NCBI RefSeq assembly: GCF_032854445.1
Contig: NC_088296.1
Coordinates: 3,743,246-3,807,245, forward strand
Reading direction: 5' to 3'
Origin: Liolophura sinensis
Lineage: Eukaryota > Mollusca > Polyplacophora > Chitonida > Chitonidae
Length of the DNA stretch: 64,000 nucleotides
Position numbers and translations under genes: made by a program. Positions 31,281-42,036 of the stretch are shown piece by piece. Position 1 is the first letter of the stretch; each line of letters opens with the position of its first letter. The notes under the pieces are model-generated. The model made no database searches and was not told where the DNA came from. It saw only the letters and a list, made by a program, of their open reading frames with translations.

Positions 31281-31955
31281 TTCACAGATGAAAATTGTAC
31301 TTCACAATTTCATTTTTTTCATTTAGAAAATCATTATTACGTGGAAATTATGTTTTCACAGAAGAAATTAGTTTTTCACGTCAAAAAACATATCCACAGC
31401 AGTTAAAATTTTTCCTGTGTGGTTATAATATTTTCAACGCGGTTAAATATTTTTCTCCGTTGTGTAAATACTAGCACCGCCGTGTAAACTGTTTTCTCTG
31501 CGGTATAAATAATTGCACTGCCGTTGAAATTTATCTGTAGAGGGAATAATTTGCTCCCCGGCGCAAATTCACGTGGTCTTGGAAATCCCAGTATCGACCT
31601 TTTTCTGTAAAGAAATTTATATATACATACATTATACTTTTCTTATACCTTTAGCATATTATAGCAAAGTCATAAGGTCGTCAAGTGAACTGCGCCTTTT
31701 CAAAACTGCGCAAGTTCGACAAAATGTCTTCATGCGATTTCACACAGGGATTGCAATTTGATATTCAGGCTCATACGGAGATTAAGTACATGTATTTTTT
31801 GGATTGATCAGGTTCCTGGTTACAAAAACGACTAACGGAAAATAGCACATTACTATGCCTGAGCTTTGCAGATAGAAACCTTTGTTTGTCTGTACTATAC
31901 GCGTTTGCTTTAACCCTGTGTTCCAAAAATTTGACAAACTCTTCAAACCACCATA
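31281..31955. other. AT-rich stretch with short similar motifs, no gene
   Basis: Words of the type TTTTCACAGATGAAA, GTGGAAATTATGTTTTCAC and CGGTTAAATATTTT recur between about 31290 and 31550 with loose spacing. It looks like a decayed tandem repeat. The open frames here have no recognisable domain. Confidence 0.4.
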
Positions 31956-32028
31956 ATGGCCGCCGTCGTGTTAGTAAAATATTCTCGAGTGCGACGTAAA
32001 ACACCAATAAAGTACATAAAATTAATGG
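31956..32028 (+). mobile_element. SINE-A 3' fragment
   Basis: Body end and tail only (ACCACCATAATGGCCGCCGT onward). Duplicate at 36957-37030. Confidence 0.8.
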
Positions 32029-32082
32029 AGCAAAGTTATTATCAACTGGATAAAACATCTAATGTACTTGTAGTTTTGTTTA

Positions 32083-32145
32083 TTTATTTACTGGATTGGT
32101 AATTTTCACCCACTCAAGAAGATTTCACTTACTCATCTGAAAGGC
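32083..32145 (-). mobile_element. SINE-A tail fragment, diverged
   Basis: TTTATTTATTTACTGGATTGG followed by ACTCAAGAAGATTTCACTTA matches a minus-strand SINE-A tail. Duplicate at 37098-37170. Confidence 0.6.
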
Positions 32146-32309
32146 ATGTCATGAGACGCATCAAACAAACTGTTCATAACTCCTGATTTACTTACCTAAC
32201 AAAATGAATTTCAGCAGCAATGCAGAACTAATCTGCTGACGTCGTTCCAGCAGTGAGTATTGTTTGAAGCGTAGATTAGCTTACAGTAAAATCTTTACCA
32301 CTGCTTCTT

Positions 32310-32346
32310 ATCGTAATTGTGACGTTAAACCCCAAGCACTCACTCA
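32310..32346 (+). mobile_element. SINE-B 3' tail fragment
   Basis: TGACGTTAAACCCCAAGCAC and CACTCACTC are the diagnostic SINE-B tail. Duplicate near 37345-37378. Confidence 0.6.
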
Positions 32347-32564
32347 CTCTCTCGTTATTGTGCGACTTCTTCATTTTATGTCTTGCGTTTCTCCATCGCT
32401 TGGGAAGCAATTGATAAAGTATTGAGTCTGTATTGCTTTTCTAACGTCATGGATTTCATTCAGCAAATAATGATGAAAAGTTTACATGGGCCAGACATAG
32501 TGTTTGTAAATGTTATTCGTGGCTTTGATGGAGCCTTCTGAGCAAATAAATACATTACCTTTCA

Positions 32565-32815
32565 GCCACGTTGTCTCAGTCGGTTAGCTCGCTAGCACAG
32601 CGCAGTGACCAAGGAGTCTCTCACCAATGCGGTCGCTATGAGTTCTTGTCCAGCTCATGCTGGCTTCCTCTCCGACCGTACGTGGGAAGGTGTTTCAGCA
32701 ACCTGCGGATGGTCGTGGGTTTGCCCGGTTTGCACCCACCATAATGCTGGCCGCCGTCGTATAAGTGAAATATTCTTGAGTACGGCGTAAAACACCAATC
32801 AAATAAATAAATCAA
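32565..32815 (+). mobile_element. SINE-A, full length
   Basis: Plus-strand SINE-A with head (TCTCAGTCGGTTAGCTCGCTAG), body with a small deletion in the GC-rich part, and long AAATAAATAAATC tail. Duplicate at 37590-37842. Confidence 0.93.
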
Positions 32816-33225
32816 TCAAATTTAAGCCACGTTGTCAGGAAGACAGGGGGGACCGTGGAGTGGATGAAGGAGGTTCGATAAAAAATGTTTCTTAGTCTAA
32901 CAAGAATAAAAGTTGTTGTTAATCAGACAGGTAAGGTTTTCAAGCCCCAACTATGCCTGTCAGTTAATAAAGCTTGTGAAGAGATTTCCAAAGAAATAAC
33001 GACGATTATTGCCATTAGTACATGGAAATCAAATTTCATGCCTCTTTACCGAGAAATAAGGTTTGAGCAAACGCCTTGATTCACTGAATTTGATGTCATG
33101 TCTTGATTTTCTGTATTTAAATTCATGCTTTGTCTCTTTCGGCACTAAATTGTTAAAAATCAAGCACACATCAGATGTTGAATGTAAAAGGAACAGAATT
33201 TATACAAGGATTAGAAAATCAATCG

Positions 33226-33634
33226 TGATCTGAAACATAGAGAATCAAGGCGTGCTCGATCTGAAAAAGAGAGAATCAAGGCATGATCTGAAACAGAGAG
33301 AATCAAGGCGTAATCTGAAATATACAGAATAAAGGCGTGATCTGAGATGAAGAGAATGGAGGCACGATCTGAGATGAAGAAAATGGAGGCGCGATATGAG
33401 ATAAAGAGATTCGAGGCGGGATCTGAGATAAAGACATTCGAGGCGCGATCTGAGATGAAGAGAATGGAGGCGCGATCTGAGATGAAGAGAATGGAGGCGC
33501 GATCTGAGATGAGGAGAATGGAGGCGCGATCTGAGATGAAGAGAATGGAGGCGCGATCTGAGATGAAGAGAATGGAGGCGCGATCTGAGATGAAGAGAAT
33601 GGAGGCGCGATCTGAGATGAAGAGAATGGAGAAG
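33226..33634. repeat. Minisatellite, 27-bp unit (copy 1), about 15 units
   Basis: Units of GAGATGAAGAGAATGGAGGC and GCGATCT, with older variants ending AATCAAGGCGT at the left side. It forms the right border of duplication copy 1, and the junction to copy 2 (AGAAGTAAAGACACAG at 33631-33646) lies at its end. It is the counterpart of 38555-39300. Confidence 0.93.
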
Positions 33635-34060
33635 TAAAGACACAGTACTGTCATAAACCTTGTGACACTGCACACGAGCGGCACGGTACTTTGTGGCAGC
33701 CTCGTGGTGCCCATACCACATCATGGGGTCATTAAGACAACACATTTTCAGTACGGGTGTATGTCACAAAGATTTTTAGGCTCATTGAAAACAAAACACA
33801 TAAGCATGTCACAAAAGCTGTATCTATTCAACTACGGCCCAAAGATATACGGGTTCAAAGTTTGTGCACGATAAGCATGTATATTGATGTGCTCTTGACA
33901 TTTAGAATGTGGTATCCATGCAATTGAACTGTATTGATTGATTTTTTTTGCTCTTAATCTAATAATAATCTCCCTTTACTCATCATTATGCATAAACATA
34001 GCCATATTCTAAAACCAATCATTTATATGTGTTTATTTTGTTTTATTTTTGTATCTTCAG

Positions 34061-34128
34061 ATGGCTTAAAAGAAGACGTTAACCCATCAGCTAGAAAAGC
34101 AATGTTAGTTAAACTAGATGCTATATGA
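34061..34128 (+). CDS. Duplicate last exon of the Ig gene
   Basis: Identical over 68 bp to 29104-29171, with the same TATCTTCAG acceptor. It could be used as an alternative terminal exon giving the same protein but a different 3' untranslated region, or be silent. No second Ig or membrane exon accompanies it, so it is not a second gene. Confidence 0.6.
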
Positions 34129-34170
34129 AAGCCAAAGCAAATAGAGTGTTTCTTAACTGTTCTTATTTAC

Positions 34171-34376
34171 TTATTTGTTTATTTATTTAATGTATTGGTG
34201 TTTAACGCCAAGAATATTGTACGACGGCGGCCAACATTAAGATGGGAGGAAAAGCGGTAGAGCCCGGGGGAAACCAACGATCATCCGCAGGTTTCTGACA
34301 AACCTTCCAACTTATGACAGGAGAGGAAGCCAGCTTGAACTGGACTTGAACTCACAACGACTACATTGGTGGAAGG
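34171..34376 (-). mobile_element. SINE-A (duplicate of 29219-29420)
   Basis: Carried along by the segmental duplication. It differs from the first copy at a few sites only. Confidence 0.85.
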
Positions 34377-34994
34377 CTGTTCTTATAATTTCCCTGCTAA
34401 ATTAATATTGGCTCACCATATCAAACACCAAGCTTATACATCTGTTTATATGAGTTTTATTTAAAGCAAAATACTACAGCACAGAGAGTAATTCCAGAGC
34501 AGCAACAACAGCGGGATAGTTTTCAAACTGTCACTCATAACCGGTGAACTATTACCTGTTATCAAGTAAACTCAGTTAGACTGCTATCCTAACTCCGAGT
34601 ACATTCTTAAAAAAGTAGCAAATTACACGCTCCTCGCATCATGGCTTGAGCAGAATTAGATAACAAAATGTGCATGTGTGGTAATGACAATGTGTTAGAC
34701 GTTACTGGTGTAGAATTTCTCAAAATGCTGTAACCGCCGTTCTCAAGAAAGTTCCACACATATGGTGGAGGTCACTTTTATTTTTTCCTGTGGGACAAGG
34801 CGAATTATGAAGCAAACAGAGATGAAGGTAAAAGGAATTTAAGACAATACTTCACACGTTTAGTTTATTGTATATTATTTTATTTATGGCTCGTTAAAAC
34901 AAACCAGTTATACGTGAATTTAAGCTCAAGATATTATATAAGTAAATATGAAGTTTCTAAAAAAAAAAAACCTTTGCATTGTTTTATTTTTGTT

Positions 34995-36285
34995 GTTGCC
35001 AGTGTGATAGACGTACATCATAGAGGGTAAACCCAGAGCAGAGACGATAGTGTGCTAGACGCACAGCATAGAGATTAAGGTGTGGAGAAAGGCCGAGTAA
35101 CTGTACATTCCTGGATAAGAAAGTACGACGCCCGAAACGCCAAGGAGTTTGTTACCCAGGAATGTACAGTTACGAGGCCTTTCTTCCGCTAAAACGGTCG
35201 CATTATTATTACATAATAAACGACTTCTGTGTTTAGCGGTGGGAGGGAGTGGGGATACGAAGTGCGCATACAGTACGGTGCTATGTTTTAGCTCTGATCC
35301 TTTATGTATGACGACATGGCCAATATATGCTTGACTCGACCATACAGATGCAGTTGGTTAAAACTTGACCGCCAGGCCTGTATAAGAGACCAAGTCGCCC
35401 ATGTGTCTGTATGCTATGATTGTTTAGCTGGGCTCGAACATCCAGTGACGACATCGGTGTTGCTAGTTGTGGGAAATATGGGACACTGACTGATTCGTCT
35501 TATACGAAGAACGTATTAGCTCATCTGCCAGACGAATGTGGGAATATACGGATGCCGTACTTTCCTGACGGAGAAAGTACGGTTTTCCAAATAGTGACGT
35601 CACAACAAACGTTTAAAACCAGAGCAGCGACGACAGTGTCATAGACGTACAGCATAGAGGGTAAAACCAGAGCAACTTCGATAGTGTGGTAGACGCACAG
35701 CATAGAGAGTTAAACCAGAGCAGAGACGATAGTGTGGTAGACGTACAGCATAGATAGTTAAACCAGAGCAGAGACGATAGTGTGGTAGACGTAGAGCACA
35801 GAGAGTAAAACCAGAGCAGCGAAAATAGTGTGGTAGACGTACAGCCTAGAGGGTAAAACCAGAACAGAAACGATAGTGTGATAGACGCACAGCATAGACA
35901 TTTAAGCCAGAGCAGCGACGATAGTGTGGTAGACGTACAGCATAGAGAGTTATACCAGAGCAGCGACGATAGTGTGGTAGACGTACAGCATAGAGAGTTA
36001 AACCAGAGCAGAGACGATAGTGTGGTAGACGTACAGCATAGAGAGTTAAACCAGAGCAGAGACGATAGTGTGGTAGACGTACAGTATAGAGAGTTAAACC
36101 AGAGCAGCGACGATAGTGTGGTAGATGTACAGCATAGAGAGTAAAACCAGAGCAGCTACGATAGTGTAGTAGACGTACAGCACAGAGAGTAAAACCAGAG
36201 CAGCGACGATAGTGTGCTAGACGTAGAGCATATAGGGAAGAATCAGAGCCGCGGCAATAATGTGATAAACGTACAGCATAGAGGG
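34995..36285 (-). repeat. 48-bp minisatellite, reverse orientation (duplicate copy)
   Basis: Counterpart of 30028-31280. The main block at 35612-36285 has about fourteen units against thirteen in copy 1, so at least one unit was gained or lost after the duplication. The hairpin insert is retained, with arms at 35086-35114 and 35156-35184. Confidence 0.9.
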
Positions 36286-36956
36286 TAAGTTTTCACAGAT
36301 GAAAATTGTACTTCACAATTTCATTTTTTCATTTAGAAAATCATTATTTACGTGGAAATTATGTTTTCACAGAAGAAATTAGTTTTTCACGTCAAAAAAC
36401 ATATCCACAACAGTTAAAATTTTTCCTGTGTGGTTATAATATTTTCAACGCGGTTTAAATATTTTCTCCGTTGTGTAAATACTAGCACCGCCGTGTAAAC
36501 TATTTTCTTTGCGGTATAAATAATTGCACTGCCGTTGAAATTTATCTGTAGAGGGAATAATTTGCTCCCCGGCGCAAATTCACGTGGTCTTGGAATCCCA
36601 GTATCGACCTTTTTCTGTAAAGAAATTTATATATACATACATTATACTTTTCTTATACCTTTAGCATATTATAGCAAAGTCATAAGGTCGTCAAGTGAAC
36701 TGCGCCTTTTCAAACTGCGCAAGTTCGACAAAATGTCTTCATGCGATTTCACACAGGGATTGCAATTTGATATTCAGGCTCATACGGAGATTAAGTACAT
36801 GTATTTTTTGGACTGATCAGGTTCCTGGTTACAAAAACGACTAACGGAAAATAGCACATTACTATGCCTGAGCTTTGCAGATAGAAACCTTTGCTTGTCT
36901 GTACTATACGCGTTTGCTTTAACCCTGTGTTCCAAAAATTTGACAAACTCTTCAAA

Positions 36957-37842
36957 CCACCATAATGCTGGCCGCCGTCGTGTTAGTAAAATATTCTCGA
37001 GTGCGACGTAAAACACCAATAAAGTACATAAAATTAATGGAGCAAAGTTATTATCAACTGGTTAAAATGTAGAGGACATCTAATGTACTTGTAGTTCTGT
37101 TTATTTATTTATTTACTGGATTGGTAGTTTTCACCCCACTCAAGAAGATTTCACTTACTCATCTGAAAGGCATGTCATGAGGCGCATCAAACAAGCTGTT
37201 CATAACTCCTGATTTACTTACCAAATAAAATGAATTTCAGCAGCAATGCAGAACTAATCTGCTGACGTCGTTACAGCAGTGAGTATTGTTTGAAGCGTAG
37301 ATTAGCTTACAATAAAATCTTTACCACTGCTTCTTATCGTAATTGTCACGTTAAACCCCAAGCACTCACTCACTCTCTCGTTATTGTGCGACTTCTTCAT
37401 TTTATGTCTTGCGTTTGTCTACCGCTTGGGAAGCAATTGATAAGGTATTGAGTCTGTATTGCTTTTCTAACGTCATGGATTTCATTCAGCAAATAATGAT
37501 GAAAAGTTTACATGGGCCAGACATAGTGTTTGTAAATGTTACTCGTGGCTTTGATGGGGCCTTCTGAGCAAATAAATACATTACCTTTCAGCCACGTTGT
37601 CTCAGTCGGTTAGCTCGCTAGCACAGCGCAGTGACCAAGGAGTCTCTCACCAATGCGGTCGCTATGAGTTCTTGTCCAGCTCATGCTGGCTTCCTCTCCG
37701 ACCGTACGTGGGAAGGTGTTTCAGCAACCTGCGGATGGTCGTGTGTTTGCCCGGTTTGCACCCACCATAATGCTGGCCGCCGTCGTATAAGTGAAATATT
37801 CTTGAGTACGGCGTAAAACACCAATCAAATAAATAAATCAAT
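36957..37842. mobile_element. SINE-A copies carried by duplication copy 2
   Basis: Counterparts of the copy 1 SINEs: tail fragment 36957-37030 (plus), tail fragment 37098-37170 (minus), and full-length copy 37590-37842 (plus). A SINE-B tail lies near 37345-37378. They arrived with the segment and are not independent insertions. Confidence 0.85.
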
Positions 37843-38267
37843 CAAATTTAAGCCACGTTGTCAGGAAGACAGGGGGACCGTGGAGTGGATGAAGGAGGTT
37901 CGATAAAAAATGTTTCTTAGTCTAACAAGAATAAAAGTTGTTGTTAATCAGACAGGTAAGGTTTTCAAGCCCCAACTATGCTTGTCAGTTAATAAAGCTT
38001 GTGAAGAGATTTCCAAAAGAAATAACGACGATTATTGCCATTAGTACATGGAAATCACATTTCATGCCTCTTTACCGAGAAATAAGGTTTGAGCAAACGC
38101 CTTGATTCACTGAATTTGATGTCATGTCTTGATTTTCTGTATTTGAATTCATGCTTTGTCTCTTTCGGCACTAAATTGTTAAAAGTCAAGCACACATCAG
38201 ATGTTGAATGTAAAAGGAACAGAATTTATACAAGGATTAGAAAATCAATCGTGATCTGAAGCATAGA

Positions 38268-38543
38268 TTTATTTATTTATTTATTTATTTGATTGGTGTT
38301 TTACGCCGTACTCAAGAATATTTCACTTATATGACGGCGGCCAGCATTATGGTGGGTGGAAACCAGGCAGAGCCCGGGGAGATACCCACGACCATCCGCA
38401 GGTTGCTGGCAGACCTTCCTACGTACGGCCGGAGAGGAAGCCAGCATGAGCTGGACTTCAACTCACAGCGACCGCATTGGTGAGAGGCTCCTGGGTCATT
38501 ACGCTGCGCTAGCGCGCTAACCGACTGAGCCAAGAAGGCCCCC
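38268..38543 (-). mobile_element. SINE-A, full length, inserted after the duplication
   Basis: Complete minus-strand SINE-A with AAATA tail, body and head (GCTAGCGCGCTAACCGACTG). It is flanked by an 11-bp target-site duplication (TGAAGCATAGA at 38257-38267, TGAAACATAGA at 38544-38554, one difference). Copy 1 has the uninterrupted target, so this insertion is younger than the duplication and shows recent SINE-A activity. Confidence 0.96.
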
Positions 38544-38554
38544 TGAAACATAGA

Positions 38555-39300
38555 GAAACAAGGCATGATCTGAAACAGAGAGAATCAAGGCGTGATCTGA
38601 GATGAAGAGAATGGAGGCGCGATCTGAGGCGCAGAGAATGGAGGCGTGATCTGAGGCGCAGAGAATGGAGGCGCGATCTGAGGCGCAGAGAATGGAGGCG
38701 CGATCTGAGGCGCAGAGAATGGAGGCGCGATCTGAGGCGAAGAGAATGGAGGCGCGATCTGAGGCGAAGAGAATGGAGGCGCGATCTGAGGCGAAGGGAA
38801 TGGAGGCGCGATCTGAGGCGAAGGGAATGGAGGCGCGATCTGAGGCGAAGGGAATGGAGGCGCGATCTGAGGCGAAGGGAATGGAGGCGCGATCTGAGGC
38901 GAAGGGAATGGAGGCGCGGCCGGGGGCGCAGGGAATGGAGGCGCGGCCGGGGGCGCAGGGAATGGAGGCGCGGCCGGGGGCGCAGGGAATGGAGGCGCGG
39001 CCGGAGGCGCAGGGAATGGAGGCGCGGCCGGAGGCGCAGGGAATGGAGGCGCGGCCGGAGGCGCAGGGAATGGAGGCGCGGCCGGAGGCGCAGGGAATGG
39101 AGGCGCGGCCGGAGGCGCAGGGAATGGAGGCGCGGCCGGAGGCGCAGGGAATGGAGGCGCGGCCGGAGGCGCAGGGATTGGAGGCGCGGCCGGAGGCGCA
39201 GGGAATGGAGGCGCGATCGGAGGCGCAGGGAATCGAGGCGCGATCGGAGGCGCAGGGAATCGAGGCGCGATCGGAGGCGCAGGGAATCGAGGCGCGGTCT
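38555..39300. repeat. Minisatellite, 27-bp unit (copy 2), about 28 units
   Basis: Starts with the same AT-richer units as 33226-33634 and shifts stepwise to GAGGCGCAGGGAATGGAGGC GCGGCCG-type units of very high GC content, with blocks of identical variants. Because 27 is a multiple of three, open frames of 236 to 378 codons occur on both strands, including a Pro/Ala-rich one. I treat them as products of the period. Confidence 0.93.
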
Positions 39301-39770
39301 GACGGGAAAAGGGCAATGGGGGAGGGAGGATGGAAGCCGCTTTGCTTGGTCTGGGGAGAGCATTCGATGGTATGAAAGTCACATTGTCTGAAGTGGAAAG
39401 AGAATATCTGTCCTGGAAAGAGCATTTGAGGGGATGAAAGCCGCTTTGTGTGATCTGACAAGAACATTGGATGGTATGAAAGCCACTTTGTCTGACCTGG
39501 AAAAGGCATTGAAAGGAATGGAAATCACTTTGTCTGACCTGGAAAAAGCACTGGAGGGAATGAAAGATGCTTTGTTTGTTGTGGAAAGAGCATTGGGGGG
39601 ATGAAAGCCGCTTTGTTTGATTTGAGAAGAGCATTGGATGGTATGGAGGCCGCTTTGTCTGTCTGGGAAAGACCACTTGTATGTGTATTTGTACGTTTGT
39701 ATTTACTGGCTTCTCTAACAATTCGTTTCCAGTGTTAACTTCAGAGATAGAAGTTCATATATGTAAAGGA
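39301..39770 (+). repeat. 42-bp repeat block with shared 3' flank (copy A)
   Basis: About eight units of roughly 42 bp such as GCTTTGTCTGACCTGGAAAA and GCATTGAAAGGAATGGAA, followed by a flank (TTTGTATTTACTGGCTTCTC, TAAC, then a TTTCCAG acceptor-like end and TTCATATATGT). Block and flank recur at 63478-63735. One frame reads as 14-residue units like ALKGMEITLSDLEK, a coiled-coil-like pattern, but it is interrupted and I do not call it a gene. Confidence 0.6.
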
Positions 39771-40280
39771 ATATATGTCTGATTTTGGGCCCACATATTA
39801 CATGAGGGGTATCTTCTCAGGTGTGCTTTGTTTCGTCTCCGTCTAATCTCAGGTCCTCCTATTACCTCATGTGTATTTTCGGAAGTGTACTGGATTTCCT
39901 TACTAAAACAGTCGCATGCGCAAGCTTGTCTCCATCCCGCTACCATCAGTGTGTACAAATTTATTGTCCAATTATCCTGAATTTCAGCAAAACCTTGCTG
40001 AATTACAAGACGAGATCTATCAGCTTTCTTGTCTTGACATGGATCAAATTTTCATTTCGGTTGTGAAAGAAGCCTGAGAGGAAACTCTGGGAAAGATGTG
40101 AGCTATCTCCTATAGCTTGTTGACTTTCACAATATGGTCTCGAATAAGAATACTAAATGAAGGGATCTTGTTAATGCTTTTATTGAGCGTATCTACATAC
40201 GATGGATTGAAAAGACGGCCTAAGGCAGGGTTTGTTGGATGAGGTTTAAGCTTTGTTGTAACGCCACGGTTTATAAAATC
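39771..40280. other. No gene; two diverged units of the 60-bp repeat
   Basis: Between about 39790 and 39900, ACATATTACATGAGGGGTATCTTCTCAGG and a second similar unit resemble the 60-bp minisatellite at 58590-59090. The rest is unrecognised. Confidence 0.35.
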
Positions 40281-40530
40281 ATTAGACTAATTACAAATTT
40301 GACGAGAACACAGTCACTTTCGATTTAGAGAACAACATCTGTAGCTCTCTCAGATAAATTTACACAGTTCCGTGTGTAATGACTACAGAAGTCATTGATG
40401 TTTAATGTCAACCCACACTGGATGAGAAATTTTGTGTTTTGATACCTGGCCCATGTCGTCCATGTTCAAGGCCAAACGTCCGATTTCGCTACAAATTGCC
40501 TGCAGTGATAATGAGCATATCAAGAAATGG
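40281..40530 (+). repeat. Dispersed block shared with 61800-62085
   Basis: Matching segments in the same order include ATTACAAATTTGACGAGAA, TACACAGTTCCGTGT and CTGCCTGCAGTGATAATG-like sequence. Divergence is considerable. Function unknown. Confidence 0.55.
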
Positions 40531-40611
40531 ACAATGATCCCCAGTTTAGACCTCACAAAAGTTAGTAAAAGAAATCAGATCCCTTAATATCGAAAGCTTT
40601 TAATACTGTCT

Positions 40612-40879
40612 GAGGCCTCCGTGGCTCAGTTGATTAGCGCGCTAGCGCAACGTAATGACCCAGGATCCTCTCACCAATGTGGACGTTGTGAGTTCAAGTC
40701 CAGCTGATGCTGGCTTCCTCTCCGGCCGTACGTGGGGAGGTCTTGTAGCAACCTGCGGATGGTCGTGGGTATCTCCTGGGTTCTGCCCGATTTTCTCCCA
40801 CCACAATGCTGGCCACCGCCGTATAAGTGAAATATTCTTGAGTACGGCGTAAAACACCAATCAAATAAATAAATAAATT
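40612..40879 (+). mobile_element. SINE-A, full length with target-site duplication
   Basis: Plus-strand copy with all parts: GGCCTCCGTGGCTCAGTTGA head, GTGAGTTCAAGTCC B box, body and AAATAAATAAAT tail. A ten-base flank, TAATACTGTC (40601-40610) and TAGTACTGTC (40880-40889), is a target-site duplication with one change. Confidence 0.95.
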
Positions 40880-40889
40880 TAGTACTGTC

Positions 40890-41545
40890 CTTGTGTATTC
40901 AATATGATGACCATATTCCAGGCCTTTTAACGTCTTGTCTAAAAGCGTCTCTTGTTCTAATAAGTAATCGGCAAGCTTTTGGCTCTAATAAGATGAACCT
41001 GTTTTAAATATATAAGTGAAACAATGATTAAAACTGCGTGCAGCATTTACCGTCCTTTATTGCTTCACGGCACTCGTTGTCGTTTCTGTGTATACATTTG
41101 GATTTTAATAGATCTGTCAATGTCTTAGGTGTAGTTCTTTCCGATGTTGTTGAAATAATTTCATTAAGTATTAACGAAGAACAGTCAAAACATCTCCAGA
41201 TCTGAGATTTGTAACCTACCTTTTTCGTCCAGCACATCCCTCAGTACTTTTGCCTAAAGCAAAGGCTTTAATTTTAGACGCCGGGTTTCCTCTGTTTTTT
41301 GCCTAGAGAATCAAGAAAGCAGGCCAAAGCTCCAACAGAGCTTCATTTATCTTTCTCTTAGCACCCAGTGAAGATGTAGGCTGAGAGGAGACACTATTAG
41401 TGTACATCACATTATCTACGGTGAACGCCTTCTGTGAGTAACCAGCAGAAAGAGAAACGAGAATTCCACGCCATCCTGGAGAAGATGGTTTTATCACTTA
41501 TACTTGGACAGGCCAATTCTAACAATAAGAAATAACCTACTCGCT
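40890..41545. other. No recognised gene or repeat
   Basis: Opposite-strand open frames at 41028-41237 and 41303-41497 have no domain that I can name. Confidence 0.4.
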
Positions 41546-41547
41546 TG

Positions 41548-41760
41548 ACGTTCAGCATTATAGCAACAGTGCAACGACTGGTTAAACCGTATCAGTATAA
41601 TAGCTCGGATGGGACAGATTACTTGCCTTCGGTAAGTCGTCTCTGTGAAGTAGCACTAGATAAAAGAGCAGTGGAAAGCTGTCCTGCTACAAGGAGGCAC
41701 ATTATATGCATTCTAAGGACTCTTTCGTCTTCAAATGACTGAAGAATTGTTAACTGCGAT
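41548..41760 (+). mobile_element. SINE-B, middle and 3' part
   Basis: Body landmarks of SINE-B in order: GCAACGACTGGTTAAACCG, TATCAGTATAATAGCTCGG, CTTCGGTAAGTCGTCTC and GAAGAATTGTTAAC. The tRNA-like head is missing and the extreme tail is lost. Confidence 0.8.
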
Positions 41761-41959
41761 GATAAAGCCTTAGTACTCCGTGACATCTTTACAGACGAGA
41801 GTTCGAACAGCCGGCTTCGATCAATCGGCTGGTCACGCCAGCTCAGATGTCCGAGAATCAACCTTGATATACATCACCGTGATATAAACTTACTACTTTC
41901 CGTGTTTGGTGTTTCAAGCGAGATGTTAAGTTGTGGCTCTAGGGTCAATCGAGGAAGCT

Positions 41960-42036
41960 CAACTTTCTCTGAAGGTCTTAGGTGTGTCCCGACCCAGGAT
42001 TGACCCTGGATATACCGCCATCGAAGCGGAAGAAAT
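41960..42036 (-). mobile_element. SINE-B head fragment
   Basis: On the minus strand the tRNA-like region with GGATATACCGC and CCAGGATTGACCC in complement matches the SINE-B head and the body start (GTCTTAGGTGTGTC). Confidence 0.65.

Larger units (their letters stand above)
28679..33634. repeat. Segmental duplication, copy 1 (about 5 kb)
   Basis: From the AAAGACACAGTACTGTCATA block at 28679 onward this stretch is repeated almost base for base from 33638. It includes the last exon of the Ig gene, a SINE-A, the 48-bp minisatellite with its inserted hairpin element, two SINE-A fragments, a further SINE-A and the 27-bp minisatellite. The copies differ by scattered substitutions, small indels and minisatellite copy number. 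Confidence 0.95.
33638..39300. repeat. Segmental duplication, copy 2
   Basis: Near-identical repeat of 28679-33634. Copy 2 has one more 48-bp unit, a SINE-A inserted at 38268-38543 that copy 1 lacks, and a longer, GC-richer 27-bp minisatellite at its right end. The head-to-tail layout with a junction in a minisatellite fits unequal crossing over or replication slippage. Confidence 0.95.

Noticed and set aside
34061-34128. Second receptor gene in the duplicated block
   Set aside because: Only the terminal exon was copied. No Ig, signal or complete membrane exon exists between 29.2 and 43 kb.
38509-39721. Pro/Ala-rich 378-codon frame and an EARPEAQGM-type repeat frame
   Set aside because: Both are read from the 27-bp minisatellite. 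Five frames are open and none has start context, splice sites or non-repeat domains.
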